Both the position numbers and the translations under genes were made by a program. Source: Rhizobium jaguaris (GTDB taxonomy: Bacteria > Pseudomonadota > Alphaproteobacteria > Rhizobiales > Rhizobiaceae). From it: 64,000 nucleotides of DNA. How positions within the stretch are numbered: position 1 is the stretch's first letter; each line of letters starts with the position of its first letter. The notes below the pieces were generated by a model. That model was given only the letters and a program-made list of their open reading frames with translations. It was not told the origin of the DNA and made no database searches. The DNA is taken from positions 4,088,501 through 4,152,500 of the forward strand of contig NZ_CP032694.1 in assembly GCF_003627755.1 (NCBI RefSeq), read 5' to 3'. Shown piece after piece: positions 55,314 to 64,000 of this stretch.

Positions 55314-56144
55314 TCAGAAGCTTGCCTTCAGCGGATCCGGCCCGATGCGCGCACCGGCGGAATCGAGCTTGGCAATTTCGGCGAGATCGTCGGCGTCGAG
55401 CTCGAAGTCGAACACCTTGAAGTTCTCCTCGATGCGGCTCGGCGTCACCGACTTCGGGATGACGATCAGGCCGTTGTCCATGTGCCAGCGGATGACGACC
55501 TGGGCCGGTGTGCGGCCATGCTTGGCGGCAACCTTGCCAATGACGGCATTGTCGAGGAGCTTGCCCTGGCCGAGCGGGCTCCAGGACTGCGTCTTGATGC
55601 CGAGCTTGTCGTGGACTTCGCGCAGGCCCTTCTGCTGGAAGGTCGGATGCAGCTCGATCTGGTTCAGCACCGGGGTGACGCCGGTTTCGCCGATGATGCG
55701 GTCCAGATGCTCCTTGGCGAAGTTGGAGACGCCGATCGAGCGTGCACGGCCTTCTTCCTTGATACGCAGAAACGCCTTCCACGTGTCGAGATAGCGGCCG
55801 CGATGCGGCGACGGCCAGTGGATGAGGTAGAGGTCGACATAGTCGGTCCCCAGTCGCTTGAGGCTTTCGTCGAACGCCTTCAGGGTCGAGTCGAAACCTT
55901 GGGCTTCGTTCCAGAGCTTAGTGGTCAGGAAGATGTCCTTGCGGGCGACGCCAGACTGGCGCAGGCCTTCGCCCACGCCGTCTTCATTAGCATAGATGGC
56001 AGCCGTGTCGACATGACGATAGCCGGCCTTCAAAGCCGTGCTGACGGCCATCGGTGCGACGTTTTCCGGCGTCTGCCAGACACCGAGGCCGACCTGCGGG
56101 ATGGAATTGCCGTCGTTGAAAGTGATTGTCGGTTGAGTGGTCAC
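55314..56144 (-). CDS. aldo-keto reductase (2,5-diketo-D-gluconate reductase type)
   Basis: A 276-residue AKR of the DkgA/DkgB branch. The catalytic Asp/Tyr are in YRHVDTAAIYANEDGVGEGLRQSGV, Lys in IFLTTKLWNEAQGFD and His in VDLYLIHWPSP; the cofactor segment is VIPKSVTPSRIEENFKVFDFEL. Such enzymes reduce methylglyoxal, diketogluconate or other aldehydes. The start is a GTG at 56144. It is on the opposite side of the LysR gene from cupin-AKR-SDR and may join the same response. Confidence 0.92.
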   Translation of the reverse strand: MTTQPTITFNDGNSIPQVGLGVWQTPENVAPMAVSTALKAGYRHVDTAAIYANEDGVGEGLRQSGVARKDIFLTTKLWNEAQGFDSTLKAFDESLKRLGTDYVDLYLIHWPSPHRGRYLDTWKAFLRIKEEGRARSIGVSNFAKEHLDRIIGETGVTPVLNQIELHPTFQQKGLREVHDKLGIKTQSWSPLGQGKLLDNAVIGKVAAKHGRTPAQVVIRWHMDNGLIVIPKSVTPSRIEENFKVFDFELDADDLAEIAKLDSAGARIGPDPLKASF

Positions 56145-56298
56145 AATATGTCTCCAAAAGACTTGGGAGTGGATGGAGTGAAGGCGTGAATTGAACCCGG
56201 GCGAAAGCCCCGGATTTCCCTGCGCGCATCGCAGCAGCTCGCGCCGGTCGCAAACCTATATAATATAGGATTGCAGGATTATCACCCCAGCACACCTA

Positions 56299-56847
56299 TC
56301 AGATGACGCGAACTGTTGTTCCCCTGCGGAAAAAGCGGATGAGCCGCCGCATGTCCTTGAGGCTGACGGCCACACAGCCGGCGGTCGGCTCGTAGCCGGG
56401 TTTGATCAGGTGGAAGAAGATCGCGGAGCCGCGATGGCGGCGGCGCGAACTGATATTCCAGTCGAGCACGAGGCAGATGTCATAGAGCCCGTCACGCCGC
56501 AGCATCTCCTCATGGCTTGGCTTGAACGGTGCTTTGACGAGCCTATTGTAGTTGGCGTCCTCCGGCTGGTCGCACCAGAGCATGTCCTTTCGAATACGCC
56601 GCATCTGCAAAGGCGTCTGAATAAAGGGAACATGATCGCCGCGAACAAAGCCGTAAAGCAGTTTCATTGCAGCGATCGGCGTCGCACCATCCCCTTCCCG
56701 CTTTAGCACGCTGCGCCCCGACCGGCCGATTGCCGCCGGCATCGTCAGGGAGCCAATCTGCACGAGCGCGCGCGTCGATTTTCCCGGCGCGGGACGAACG
56801 ACGATTGTCGAAACGGCCCGCCTGCCGCCCGGCCTTGCTTTTTCCAT
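56299..56847 (-). CDS. L,D-transpeptidase (YkuD) family protein
   Basis: About 182 residues. The YkuD active site appears as FFHLIKPGYEPTAGCVAVSLKDMRRLIRFF (His, Gly-Cys, Ser), preceded by GDGATPIAAMKLLYGF and DGLYDICLVLDWN. No signal peptide is evident, unlike most cell-wall transpeptidases, so it may be exported by another route or act on a cytoplasmic precursor. An upstream GTG at 56856 is an alternative start. Confidence 0.82.
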   Translation of the reverse strand: MEKARPGGRRAVSTIVVRPAPGKSTRALVQIGSLTMPAAIGRSGRSVLKREGDGATPIAAMKLLYGFVRGDHVPFIQTPLQMRRIRKDMLWCDQPEDANYNRLVKAPFKPSHEEMLRRDGLYDICLVLDWNISSRRRHRGSAIFFHLIKPGYEPTAGCVAVSLKDMRRLIRFFRRGTTVRVI

Positions 56848-56995
56848 TATCCTCACATGTTTTTGCTTTGCGCGTGATTTCGTTTGAAATCATAGCAGTT
56901 TCAATTGGACGACCAAGCCTGAGCAGCCTCATGACTTGCTAAAAATGCAATTTGGCGTAGGACTTAGAGCTAGAGAACACGAGGACCGCAACGGC

Positions 56996-57679
56996 ATGAC
57001 CGCACGCACCATTCTGCTGGTGGACGATGACAACGACCTGCGCGAAATGCTGGTCGAGCAACTGTCGCTTTATGAGGAATTCACGGTTCTGCAGGAGGCG
57101 ACCGCCGGCAAAGGCGTGCAAGCCGCCCGTGCTACCGCCGTCGATCTTCTGATCATGGACGTCGGGCTGCCCGATATGGACGGCCGCGAAGCGGTGAAGC
57201 TGCTGCGCAAGAATGGTTTCAAGGCACCGATCATCATGCTGACGGGTCACGACACCGATTCCGATACCATCCTCGGCCTGGAAGCCGGAGCCAACGACTA
57301 TGTCACCAAGCCGTTCCGTTTTGCCGTGCTGCTGGCCCGCATCCGTGCGCAGTTGCGCCAGCACGAGCAGAGCGAAGACGCGACCTTCACCGTCGGCCGC
57401 TATCTCTTCAAGCCGAGCCAGAAGCTGCTGACCACCGACGACGGCCAGAAGATCCGCTTGACGGAGAAGGAAGCGGCGATCATCCGTTATCTCTACCGCG
57501 CCGACCAGAAGGTCGTCACCCGCGACATCCTTCTCGAAGAGGTCTGGGGCTACAATTCCGGCGTCACCACCCATACGCTGGAAACCCATGTCTACCGCCT
57601 GCGCCAGAAGATCGAGCGCGATCCCTCCAACGCCGAAATCCTGGTCACGGAAAACGGCGGCTACAAGATCATTCCATAG
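56996..57679 (+). CDS. OmpR-type response regulator, CenR-like
   Basis: A 227-residue regulator. The receiver domain has DDDND, the phosphoacceptor Asp in LLIMDVGLPDMDGREAV, Thr in IIMLTGHD and Lys in ANDYVTKPFRFAVL; the OmpR-like winged helix is IRLTEKEAAIIRYLYRA... ending LETHVYRLRQKIE. It resembles CenR, an essential envelope regulator in several Alphaproteobacteria, but I cannot confirm orthology. No histidine kinase is adjacent. The frame is open to 56936; ATG at 56996 begins the receiver. Confidence 0.85.
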   Translation: MTARTILLVDDDNDLREMLVEQLSLYEEFTVLQEATAGKGVQAARATAVDLLIMDVGLPDMDGREAVKLLRKNGFKAPIIMLTGHDTDSDTILGLEAGANDYVTKPFRFAVLLARIRAQLRQHEQSEDATFTVGRYLFKPSQKLLTTDDGQKIRLTEKEAAIIRYLYRADQKVVTRDILLEEVWGYNSGVTTHTLETHVYRLRQKIERDPSNAEILVTENGGYKIIP

Positions 57680-57687
57680 GCGACGAG

Positions 57688-58143
57688 ATGGCGCTCAATG
57701 ACGATATCCGTCTGCTGTCGCAACTGCCGCTGTTCCACGGCATGGGCGACGAGCCGTTGCGGCTGATCGCCTTCGGCGCCGACCGCCGGCATGTCGCGGC
57801 TGGCCTGACCCTCTTCCGGGAAAAATCGCCGGCCGAATGTGCCTATGTCGTCACTCGCGGCAGTTTCGAGCTGAGCACCGTCGACGCTGCGGGGCAACCG
57901 CATGTCGAAGCCACCGTGCAGGCTGGCACCATGCTCTCAGAGCTGGCGCTGGTGACGCTGGTGGAGCGCAAATATACCGCGGTGGCGCTGGAGGATTCCG
58001 ATGTCATGCGCATTACGCGCGCGCTGTTTCTCCGGCTGATCGAGGAATATCCCGACGCCGGCCTTCTCATCCAAAACCGCGTCCGCGAAAATTTCGCCGT
58101 CCTCGCCAAGCAGGCAGCCGCCTTGCTTCACCGGTTTTCTTGA
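57688..58143 (+). CDS. stand-alone cyclic nucleotide-binding domain protein
   Basis: A 151-residue protein containing only a cNMP-binding beta barrel (LSQLPLFHGMGDEPLRLIAFGADRRHVAAG, RGSFELSTVDAAGQPHVEATVQAGTMLSELALVTLVERKYTAVALEDSDVMRITRALFLRLIEEYP). The usual phosphate-binding cassette RxA is not obvious and there is no Crp-type HTH. It begins 8 bp after the response regulator, so the two are co-transcribed; it may modulate that pathway. Confidence 0.85.
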   Translation: MALNDDIRLLSQLPLFHGMGDEPLRLIAFGADRRHVAAGLTLFREKSPAECAYVVTRGSFELSTVDAAGQPHVEATVQAGTMLSELALVTLVERKYTAVALEDSDVMRITRALFLRLIEEYPDAGLLIQNRVRENFAVLAKQAAALLHRFS

Positions 58144-58199
58144 GAATCCGGCCTCGTAGCCCCGTGGCCGACGGCAGCTCTTGAACTCACCCGAATGTC

Positions 58200-59003
58200 T
58201 CAGAGATTGAAATGTGCCGTTACCGGCACATGGTCGGACGGGCGGTCCCAGCCGCGTGCGGCCTTCAGGATATCGATGCGCTGCAGGAGCGGGCCGATAT
58301 CGGATGATGACCAGATATGGTCGAGACGCCGGCCGCGGTCGGCTGCTTCCCAATCCTTGGCGCGATAGCTCCACCAAGTATAGAGCTTTTCGTTTTCCGG
58401 CACCTGCTGGCGCATCAGATCGAGCCAGGCGCCGCGTTTCATCACCTCGATCAACCCGTCGGTTTCGACCGGCGTGTGGCTGACGATCTTCAGCAATTGC
58501 TTGTGCGACCAGACGTCATGTTCGAGCGGTGCGATGTTGAGATCGCCGACGAGGATTGCCGAGGTATTCAGCTCGGCATTGGCATGCAGCCTCTTCATCT
58601 CGTCGATGAAGTCGAGCTTGTGACCGAACTTGGGGTTGATCGTCCGATCCGGCTCGTCGCCGCCGGCCGGAACGTAGAAATTATGCAGCCGGATACGCCG
58701 GTTGCCACGATGGAAGATCGCCGAGATATGCCGGGCATCGCCGACGTTGCAATAATCCTGCCGATGATCCTCGGTCAACGGAATGCGCGAGACGATCGCG
58801 ACGCCATGATAGCCCTTCTGTCCATGGACAATGATGTGCTCGTAGCCCAGCGCCCTCAAAGGCGGCAGCGGGAAAAGCTCGTTCGGGACCTTGGTCTCCT
58901 GCAGGCAGAGAATATCGGGCCGGTGCTGCATCACGAATTGCTCGATGATCGGCATGCGCAGCCGCACCGAATTGATGTTCCAAGTCGCAATCGAAAATCC
59001 CAT
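58200..59003 (-). CDS. xthA: exodeoxyribonuclease III
   Basis: A 267-residue EEP-family AP endonuclease/3'-exonuclease of base excision repair. Catalytic motifs are IATWNINSVRLR, LCLQETKV, NFYVPAGGDEPDR, VGDLNIAPLEHDVWSHKQL, GRRLDHIWSS and PSDHVPVTA. The ATG at 59003 starts the usual MGFSIATWN; two codons further upstream there is only TTG. It is convergent with the cNMP-binding gene by 56 bp. Confidence 0.95.
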   Translation of the reverse strand: MGFSIATWNINSVRLRMPIIEQFVMQHRPDILCLQETKVPNELFPLPPLRALGYEHIIVHGQKGYHGVAIVSRIPLTEDHRQDYCNVGDARHISAIFHRGNRRIRLHNFYVPAGGDEPDRTINPKFGHKLDFIDEMKRLHANAELNTSAILVGDLNIAPLEHDVWSHKQLLKIVSHTPVETDGLIEVMKRGAWLDLMRQQVPENEKLYTWWSYRAKDWEAADRGRRLDHIWSSSDIGPLLQRIDILKAARGWDRPSDHVPVTAHFNL

Positions 59004-59079
59004 GCCCAAACCCTTATCTTCAATCCCGCCAAAGCGTCCCGCTTTCAGGTGGAATCACCTGCAAGCGGATAAGATGCTC

Positions 59080-59140
59080 TAGATTCAAAAGATTAGAGCG
59101 ACCTTTGTGCGTTCAAATGAACGCACAACGCTCTATGGGT
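59080..59140. repeat. rhizobial intergenic repeat with 10-bp hairpin
   Basis: TTGTGCGTTC (59105-59114) and GAACGCACAA (59119-59128) form a perfect hairpin around AAAT. The flanks ATGCTCTAGATTCAAAAGAT and TTAGAGCGACC belong to a repeat I recognise from many Rhizobiaceae intergenic regions. It lies between xthA and the LolA-like gene. Confidence 0.65.
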
Positions 59141-59210
59141 TTAGCCCGGCAGGAAAGGAAAAGGAAGATCATTCAACCTCTTCTCCCCGCTCGTCATGGC
59201 CGGCGGGAGA

Positions 59211-59870
59211 TCACCGGCTCGTGCCGGAATAATCGATCCGGAAGACGCTGTCGTCGAAGGAAAGATTGGTCTTCACATTGTTGACGATGACATCGGTCGT
59301 CTTGCCCTGAGGGTCGATGACCGTCCATTGGCGCAGATCGTAAGTCTTGGAATCGAAGATCATGGCGATGGTCGCATCACCGAAGACGGTGCGGTTGCCG
59401 AGTGTGATCTTGGTAAGGTCGGGCTGCGCATCGACATTGCGCACCATGTCGGCGGAGAGGTCGATCTTGTTGGCGAGCAACAGGCTCAGCGGCGTCTTCG
59501 AGAGCTGATACATGTTGTTCGTGTGCGTCTGGTCGTTGATGACCTGGACGTTGTTGCCGTCGCAGATGACGCGCATGCGTGACGGCGGATCATAGTTGAA
59601 GCGCAGCTTGCCGGGACGCTGGATGAAAAAGCTGCCGCTCAGCTGGTCACCGCGCGGTCCGATCTGCAGGAAGCCGCCCTTCATGGTCTTGATGGACGAG
59701 AAATGATCGGCGATCGCCTGTGCAATGTCGGGATTGAGAGCAACCGACTGCTGCGCGAAGGCCGCCGCGACGGGTGCCACGCTTGCCGCGCCCGCCACCA
59801 CCATAGCGCCGAGGAAATGACGGCGAGTGAGGCTCAGGTGGGTCGAGGGCTGCGCATCAAACTTTTTCAT
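59211..59870 (-). CDS. LolA-like outer-membrane lipoprotein carrier
   Basis: A 219-residue exported protein. The N-terminus has a twin-arginine-like signal (LTRRHFLGAMVVAGAASVAP, cleavage probably after AFA), followed by the LolA fold with FSSIKTMKGGFLQIGPRGDQLSGSFFIQRPGKLRFNYDPPSRMRVICDGNNVQVI. LolA carries lipoproteins across the periplasm. The frame is open to 59936, but ATG at 59870 has AAGGAG upstream. A Tat-type leader is common for rhizobial LolA-like proteins. Confidence 0.87.
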   Translation of the reverse strand: MKKFDAQPSTHLSLTRRHFLGAMVVAGAASVAPVAAAFAQQSVALNPDIAQAIADHFSSIKTMKGGFLQIGPRGDQLSGSFFIQRPGKLRFNYDPPSRMRVICDGNNVQVINDQTHTNNMYQLSKTPLSLLLANKIDLSADMVRNVDAQPDLTKITLGNRTVFGDATIAMIFDSKTYDLRQWTVIDPQGKTTDVIVNNVKTNLSFDDSVFRIDYSGTSR

Positions 59871-60004
59871 CGAATTCTCCTTCATGCCTTGTCCATGGCG
59901 CGCAAAATCAGGCGTCTTCATGGCGCGGCGCCCCATGCTCTGTCACGAGCCGCGATCAAATCTCCGAAAGCATATTCGGGATATGTGACACGGGCTCATG
60001 ACCG

Positions 60005-62662
60005 TCAGCGATCGAGAACGTCCGCTTCCGTCGGCACGAGAATCTCGCGCTTGCCGGCGTGGTTGGCCGGGCCGATCAGACCTTCCTGTTCCATGCGCTC
60101 GATCAGCGAGGCGGCGCGGTTATAGCCGATGCCGAGCCGGCGCTGGATGTAGGAGGTCGATGCCTTGCCATCACGCAGCACGATCGCCACCGCCTGATCG
60201 TACGGATCCTCCGAATCGGAGAGGTTGGCCGCACCTGCCGGACCGTGACCATCGTCGTCGTCCTCGTCGGCAGTGATCGCATCGAGATATTGGGGCGAAC
60301 CCTGCGTTTTCAAGTAGGAGACGATATCTTCCACTTCGCCATCGGCGACGAACGGGCCGTGGACGCGCTGGATGCGTCCGCCACCGGCCATGTAAAGCAT
60401 GTCGCCCATGCCGAGGAGCTGTTCGGCACCCTGCTCGCCGAGGATCGTACGGCTGTCGATCTTCGAGGTCACCTGGAAAGAGATGCGCGTCGGGAAGTTC
60501 GCCTTGATCGTGCCGGTGATAACGTCGACCGACGGGCGCTGTGTCGCCATGATGACGTGGATGCCGGCCGCACGTGCCATCTGTGCCAGACGCTGCACAG
60601 CGCCTTCGATATCCTTGCCTGCCACCATCATCAGATCGGCCATTTCGTCGATGATGACGACGATATAGGGCATGGGCTTCAGATCGAATTCCTCGGTCTC
60701 GTAGATCGCCTCGCCCGTCTGGCGGTCGAAGCCGGTCTGGACGGTACGGCTGATCGCCTCACCCTTGGCGACCGCCTGCTCGACGCGGGTATTGAAGCCG
60801 TCGATGTTGCGAACGCCGATCTTCGACATCTTCTTGTAGCGCTCTTCCATCTCGCGGACGGTCCATTTGAGAGCAACCACAGCCTTCTTCGGATCGGTGA
60901 CCACGGGCGAGAGCAGGTGCGGAATGCCGTCATAGACGGAGAGTTCGAGCATCTTCGGATCGATCATGATCAAGCGGCATTGCTCCGGGGTCATGCGGTA
61001 GAGTAGCGACAGGATCATGGTGTTGATGGCGACGGATTTACCCGAACCGGTGGTGCCGGCGACGAGCAGATGCGGCATCTTGGCGAGATCTGCGATGACC
61101 GGCTCGCCGCCGATCGTCTTGCCGAGCGACATGGCGAGCTTGGCCTTCGAGCTTTCAAAATCCCGGCTGGCGATGAGCTCGCGCAAATAGACCGTCTCGC
61201 GGGTGGAATTCGGCAGTTCGATGCCGATGGCATTACGGCCGGGAACGACGGCGACACGGGCCGCGATCGCGCTCATCGAGCGGGCGATGTCGTCGGCTAG
61301 CCCGATGACCCGGGAAGACTTGATGCCCGGCGCGGGCTCCAACTCGTACAACGTCACGACCGGGCCGGGACGGACATGGATAATCTCTCCCTTGACGCCG
61401 AAATCCTCGAGCACGCCCTCGAGCATGCGGGCATTCTGCTCCAAGGCATCGGAAGAGAGCGTTGCGTCCCTGACGATCGTCTTCGGTTCGGCGAGCAGGT
61501 GGACGGCCGGAAGCTGGAAGCCATAGGGACGAATGAAGGAGGTCTGCGCCTCACGCTCGGCGCGGACGCTGGGCTTCGGCCGGGCGGCAGCGGGAACGAC
61601 ACGGTGGCCGGGAACCTTTGGCGAAGCAGGACGCAGCGCCCATTCGTCCTCCTCGTCATCCGGCAGGATGCCAGCGGGACGCGGCAACTCGCGCTCATAG
61701 GAGGGATCGTCGTCCTCATCCTCGTCATCGTCACCGATATTCATGGACGGAGGAGAAACGGCACGGCGCGGCGCCGGGCCGTCCAGCGACGGCTCGACGC
61801 GCTCGCCACGGACAACAGGCGCCTTGGCGCGCACCGGCTCGTTCAGCGTACCGAACTCATCATCATTGAAATCGTAGGGCGCATCGAAGGCCTGGTCGCG
61901 ACGCTTACGCGGCCCCATGCCGAACAGGCGGCGAAGCCGCGCCTGTGTATTATACCAGGCGTGCATGAGGGCGCCGAAGGCCAGGAAGCCGCCGCGATCG
62001 TCATCCTCGTCGTCATCTCCGACATTGCGCGCGCGGCTCTGCGTGTTTTCATAGTCCTCTTCATCCTCCTCCTCGTCTTCCAGCAGGCTGCGGCCGACAA
62101 TGCCGGCGGCAAACAGCATGAGCCAGGCGGCCGGGATCGCGAGAACGGAGCCGAACACGGTCGCGAAAACGCCGCTCGGATAGGTGCCGATGAAAAGAGC
62201 GGGAAAGCGCAGAAGGATGTCGCCGATGACGCCGCCGATACCGTTCGGAATCGGCCAGGTCGGAGGTGCGGGGAAACAGGCAATGGAACCGGCAGCGACG
62301 ATGGAGCCACCGACCCAGGCACCGAGACGGGCCGGCACCCGATGAACCTTGCGGTTGGAAATCAACGCGAAAGCCCAGGCGACGACCGGTAGCAGCGCGA
62401 CGACCGAGGCAAGACCAAGTGCCTGCATCATTATGTCTGCAAAGGCAGCGCCTGGAAAACCGAGTATGTTCGTCGGCGCGTTGCTGGTGGCGTAGGAATA
62501 GCTGGGGTCCATGACGTTCCATGTCGCCAGTGCCGCGACCGCGAGCGCCAGCAGGAACAGCAGCGCGAAGCCGCTGAGGCCCCTCACCTGCCGCCAAACG
62601 ACCACCGAAAGCGAGAAGCGGTCGGGACGACCGCCCAACGCTGCCGAATTGCTTCTGCCCAT
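60005..62662 (-). CDS. ftsK: DNA translocase FtsK
   Basis: An 885-residue cell-division DNA pump. Four N-terminal membrane helices ([20 protein letters not shown] to [13 protein letters not shown]) are followed by an acidic linker (residues about 195-370, rich in DDEDEDD), then the motor domain with Walker [25 protein letters not shown], Walker [15 protein letters not shown] and [22 protein letters not shown] ring motif, and a C-terminal gamma winged helix [25 protein letters not shown]. The frame is open to 62692; ATG at 62662 is chosen. A consensus CtrA box lies about 100 bp upstream. Confidence 0.97.
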   Translation of the reverse strand: MGRSNSAALGGRPDRFSLSVVVWRQVRGLSGFALLFLLALAVAALATWNVMDPSYSYATSNAPTNILGFPGAAFADIMMQALGLASVVALLPVVAWAFALISNRKVHRVPARLGAWVGGSIVAAGSIACFPAPPTWPIPNGIGGVIGDILLRFPALFIGTYPSGVFATVFGSVLAIPAAWLMLFAAGIVGRSLLEDEEEDEEDYENTQSRARNVGDDDEDDDRGGFLAFGALMHAWYNTQARLRRLFGMGPRKRRDQAFDAPYDFNDDEFGTLNEPVRAKAPVVRGERVEPSLDGPAPRRAVSPPSMNIGDDDEDEDDDPSYERELPRPAGILPDDEEDEWALRPASPKVPGHRVVPAAARPKPSVRAEREAQTSFIRPYGFQLPAVHLLAEPKTIVRDATLSSDALEQNARMLEGVLEDFGVKGEIIHVRPGPVVTLYELEPAPGIKSSRVIGLADDIARSMSAIAARVAVVPGRNAIGIELPNSTRETVYLRELIASRDFESSKAKLAMSLGKTIGGEPVIADLAKMPHLLVAGTTGSGKSVAINTMILSLLYRMTPEQCRLIMIDPKMLELSVYDGIPHLLSPVVTDPKKAVVALKWTVREMEERYKKMSKIGVRNIDGFNTRVEQAVAKGEAISRTVQTGFDRQTGEAIYETEEFDLKPMPYIVVIIDEMADLMMVAGKDIEGAVQRLAQMARAAGIHVIMATQRPSVDVITGTIKANFPTRISFQVTSKIDSRTILGEQGAEQLLGMGDMLYMAGGGRIQRVHGPFVADGEVEDIVSYLKTQGSPQYLDAITADEDDDDGHGPAGAANLSDSEDPYDQAVAIVLRDGKASTSYIQRRLGIGYNRAASLIERMEQEGLIGPANHAGKREILVPTEADVLDR

Positions 62663-62751
62663 AATATCCAGCCCGTTCGTTATCGAAAGCACAAGCGAAT
62701 CGGCGTCATGCCACTCACCCAGTACGTCAGGTCTACCTAATCAGAGGAGGG

Positions 62752-62767
62752 TTAATGGCATGTTAAC
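62752..62767. promoter_or_regulatory. candidate CtrA-binding site upstream of ftsK
   Basis: TTAATGGCATGTTAAC fits the CtrA consensus TTAA-N7-TTAAC on the plus strand, and the reverse strand reads TTAACATGCCATTAAC, also a match. It lies 90-105 bp upstream of the ftsK start. Confidence 0.6.
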
Positions 62768-62827
62768 CATGCGAGCGAGGCAGGCGAATCAGTGAATTTA
62801 TGGGCATGACGCGAGCGGTTGCGGGCA

Positions 62828-62856
62828 TAAAAAAGGCCCGAACCAAGGTCCGGGCC
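62828..62856 (-). terminator. terminator of amtB
   Basis: GGCCCGAACC (62835-62844) pairs with GGTCCGGGCC (62847-62856) with one mismatch. On the minus strand it is followed by TTTTTTATG. It lies about 90 bp past the amtB stop. Confidence 0.7.
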
Positions 62857-62943
62857 AAGAGCGGCTTATTTTTGAATAAAATAGGCCGCGACGGGATGTT
62901 CAGCAGCGCCGGGAGCTTTGTCTCGGCGCCGCAATCTCCGGAT

Positions 62944-64000
62944 TTAGGAGCTGTGGTAAGCGGCTTCGCCATGGGAGGCGAGGTCGAGACCTTCGCGCTC
63001 GGCTTCCGGCGTTACGCGCAGGCCGACGATGATGTCGACGATCTTGTAGAGGATCGCCGAACCGATGCCGGACCACAGCAGCGTCGTCAGCACACCCTTG
63101 AACTGGGCCAGCAACTGCGTTGCGGTGCCCGGATAGGAGGCTGCGAAGTCTGCCGTCGAATAATCGACGATGCCTGCGCCGCCGAGGGCCGGGTTGACCA
63201 GGATGCCGGTCATCAGGGCGCCGAAGATACCACCGATGCAGTGTACGCCGAAGACGTCGAGGCTGTCGTCGTAGTTGAACTTGTTCTTCACGACATCGAC
63301 GAAGAAGTAGCAGATCGGCGAAACCAGAATGCCGAGGACGATGGAGCCCATCGGGCCGGCATAGCCGGCAGCCGGCGTGACGGCGACGAGGCCTGCGACG
63401 GCACCCGAAGCTGCACCGAGCATCGAAGCTTTGCCACGGGCGAAGGTTTCAACAACGCACCAGGAGAGAGCCGCAGCGGCGGTCGCAACGAAGGTGTTGA
63501 TCATGGCGAGCGAAGCGTAGGCATTGGCTTCAAGGTTCGAGCCGGCGTTGAAGCCAAACCAGCCGACCCACAGCAGCGATGCGCCGACCATGGTGAGCGT
63601 CATCGAATGCGGCGCCATGATCTCCTTCTTGTAGCCGGTGCGCTTGCCAAGCATGATAGCGCCGACCAGACCGGCAATACCGGCATTGATGTGAACGACC
63701 GTGCCGCCGGCGAAGTCGATGGCGCCGAAGCCGAAGACCATGCCCGACGCAGCCGTGTAAGAGCTCGGACCACCCCAGTACCAAACCATGTGGGCGATCG
63801 GGAAGTAGACGAAAGTGACCCACAGGAAGACGAAGAGCATGACGGCCGAGAACTTGATGCGCTCGGCGAAGGCGCCGACGATCAGAGCCGGCGTGATGCA
63901 GGCGAAGGTCATCTGGAAGCAGACATAGGTAAGCTCAGGAATGCCGACACCCTTTGTGAAGGTTTCAACGAGATCCTTCGAATCGGTGCTGACGCCGGCC
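62944..64000 (-). CDS. amtB: ammonium transporter, C-terminal part (5' end outside window)
   Basis: About 351 residues of an 11-helix ammonium channel, open to the right edge, so the first helices are missing. Family features are FAERIKFSAVMLFVFLW, HMVWYWGGPSSYTAASGMVFGFGAIDFAGGTVVHINAGIAGLVGA, WVGWFGFNAGS, DDSLDVFGVHCIGGIFGALMTG (second pore His) and GLRVTPEAEREGLDLASHGE at the end. amtB usually follows glnK, a PII gene, which would lie just outside. It ends with TAA at 62944 and a terminator downstream. Confidence 0.96.
   Translation of the reverse strand, partial: AGVSTDSKDLVETFTKGVGIPELTYVCFQMTFACITPALIVGAFAERIKFSAVMLFVFLWVTFVYFPIAHMVWYWGGPSSYTAASGMVFGFGAIDFAGGTVVHINAGIAGLVGAIMLGKRTGYKKEIMAPHSMTLTMVGASLLWVGWFGFNAGSNLEANAYASLAMINTFVATAAAALSWCVVETFARGKASMLGAASGAVAGLVAVTPAAGYAGPMGSIVLGILVSPICYFFVDVVKNKFNYDDSLDVFGVHCIGGIFGALMTGILVNPALGGAGIVDYSTADFAASYPGTATQLLAQFKGVLTTLLWSGIGSAILYKIVDIIVGLRVTPEAEREGLDLASHGEAAYHSS

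Overview
The window is a stretch of ordinary, gene-dense alphaproteobacterial chromosome. I read it as the main chromosome of a Rhizobium species or a very close relative in the Rhizobiaceae. The support is high GC with strong GC3, the conserved block ispZ-ftsY-mtaB-dapF / ffh-chorismate mutase-rpsP-rimM-trmD-rplS-leuC, a ccmABCDG cluster opposite acnA, an IalB-family protein, DUF2794, and several repeat families typical of rhizobial intergenic DNA. The species cannot be fixed from the sequence alone. There is no rRNA, tRNA, CRISPR array, insertion sequence or prophage.

Layout. 1-5.1 kb: the C-terminal end of a HemY-type gene, a TerB-like protein, a class I glutamine amidotransferase, a poly-gamma-glutamate hydrolase-family protein, an MFS exporter, YggT and YggU proteins, and ppa. 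5.3-12.5 kb: a GNAT acetyltransferase, typA, a transglutaminase-fold protein, an M3 oligopeptidase, and a LysE exporter divergent from a MarR regulator. 12.5-20.9 kb: argG, an SDR, a second LysE exporter, rlmN, ialB, DUF1232, a pterin dehydratase, a low-Mr tyrosine phosphatase, thpR and an SGNH esterase. 21-30.4 kb: a YbbA/YbbP-type ABC system, a Bax-inhibitor-1 protein behind a structured leader, a phosphinothricin-type acetyltransferase, DUF2794, DUF1223 and acnA.

30.6-38.3 kb: the cytochrome c maturation genes ccmABCDG, then on the minus strand ispZ, ftsY, mtaB and dapF. 38.7-45.2 kb: an SRPBCC protein, a metallo-beta-lactamase-fold hydrolase, ffh, a chorismate mutase and the rpsP-rimM-trmD-rplS translation cluster. 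The two signal recognition particle GTPases (Ffh and its receptor FtsY) lie 4.5 kb apart. 45.4-50.4 kb: a membrane protein, a flavodiiron-like hydrolase, an amino-acid ABC binding protein plus permease without an ATPase, and leuC. 50.4-56.1 kb is the most accessory-like part: an EamA exporter divergent from a MarR regulator over two palindromic operator candidates, then SDR, aldo-keto reductase and cupin genes divergent from a LysR regulator, then another aldo-keto reductase. 56.3-64 kb: an L,D-transpeptidase-fold protein, an OmpR-type response regulator with a stand-alone cyclic-nucleotide-binding protein, xthA, a LolA-like protein, ftsK and the C-terminal part of amtB.

I found no clear candidate for a large undescribed system. 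The best second-look items are small: two inverted copies of a palindromic repeat translated inside the acidic N-terminal region of ftsY, a paired MarR operator in the EamA/MarR spacer, consensus CtrA boxes upstream of ftsK and of a GNAT gene, a folded leader before the Bax-inhibitor gene that resembles the known ybhL motif, a terminator-like hairpin in the ffh leader, and a rhizobial repeat element that splits ccmA from ccmB.
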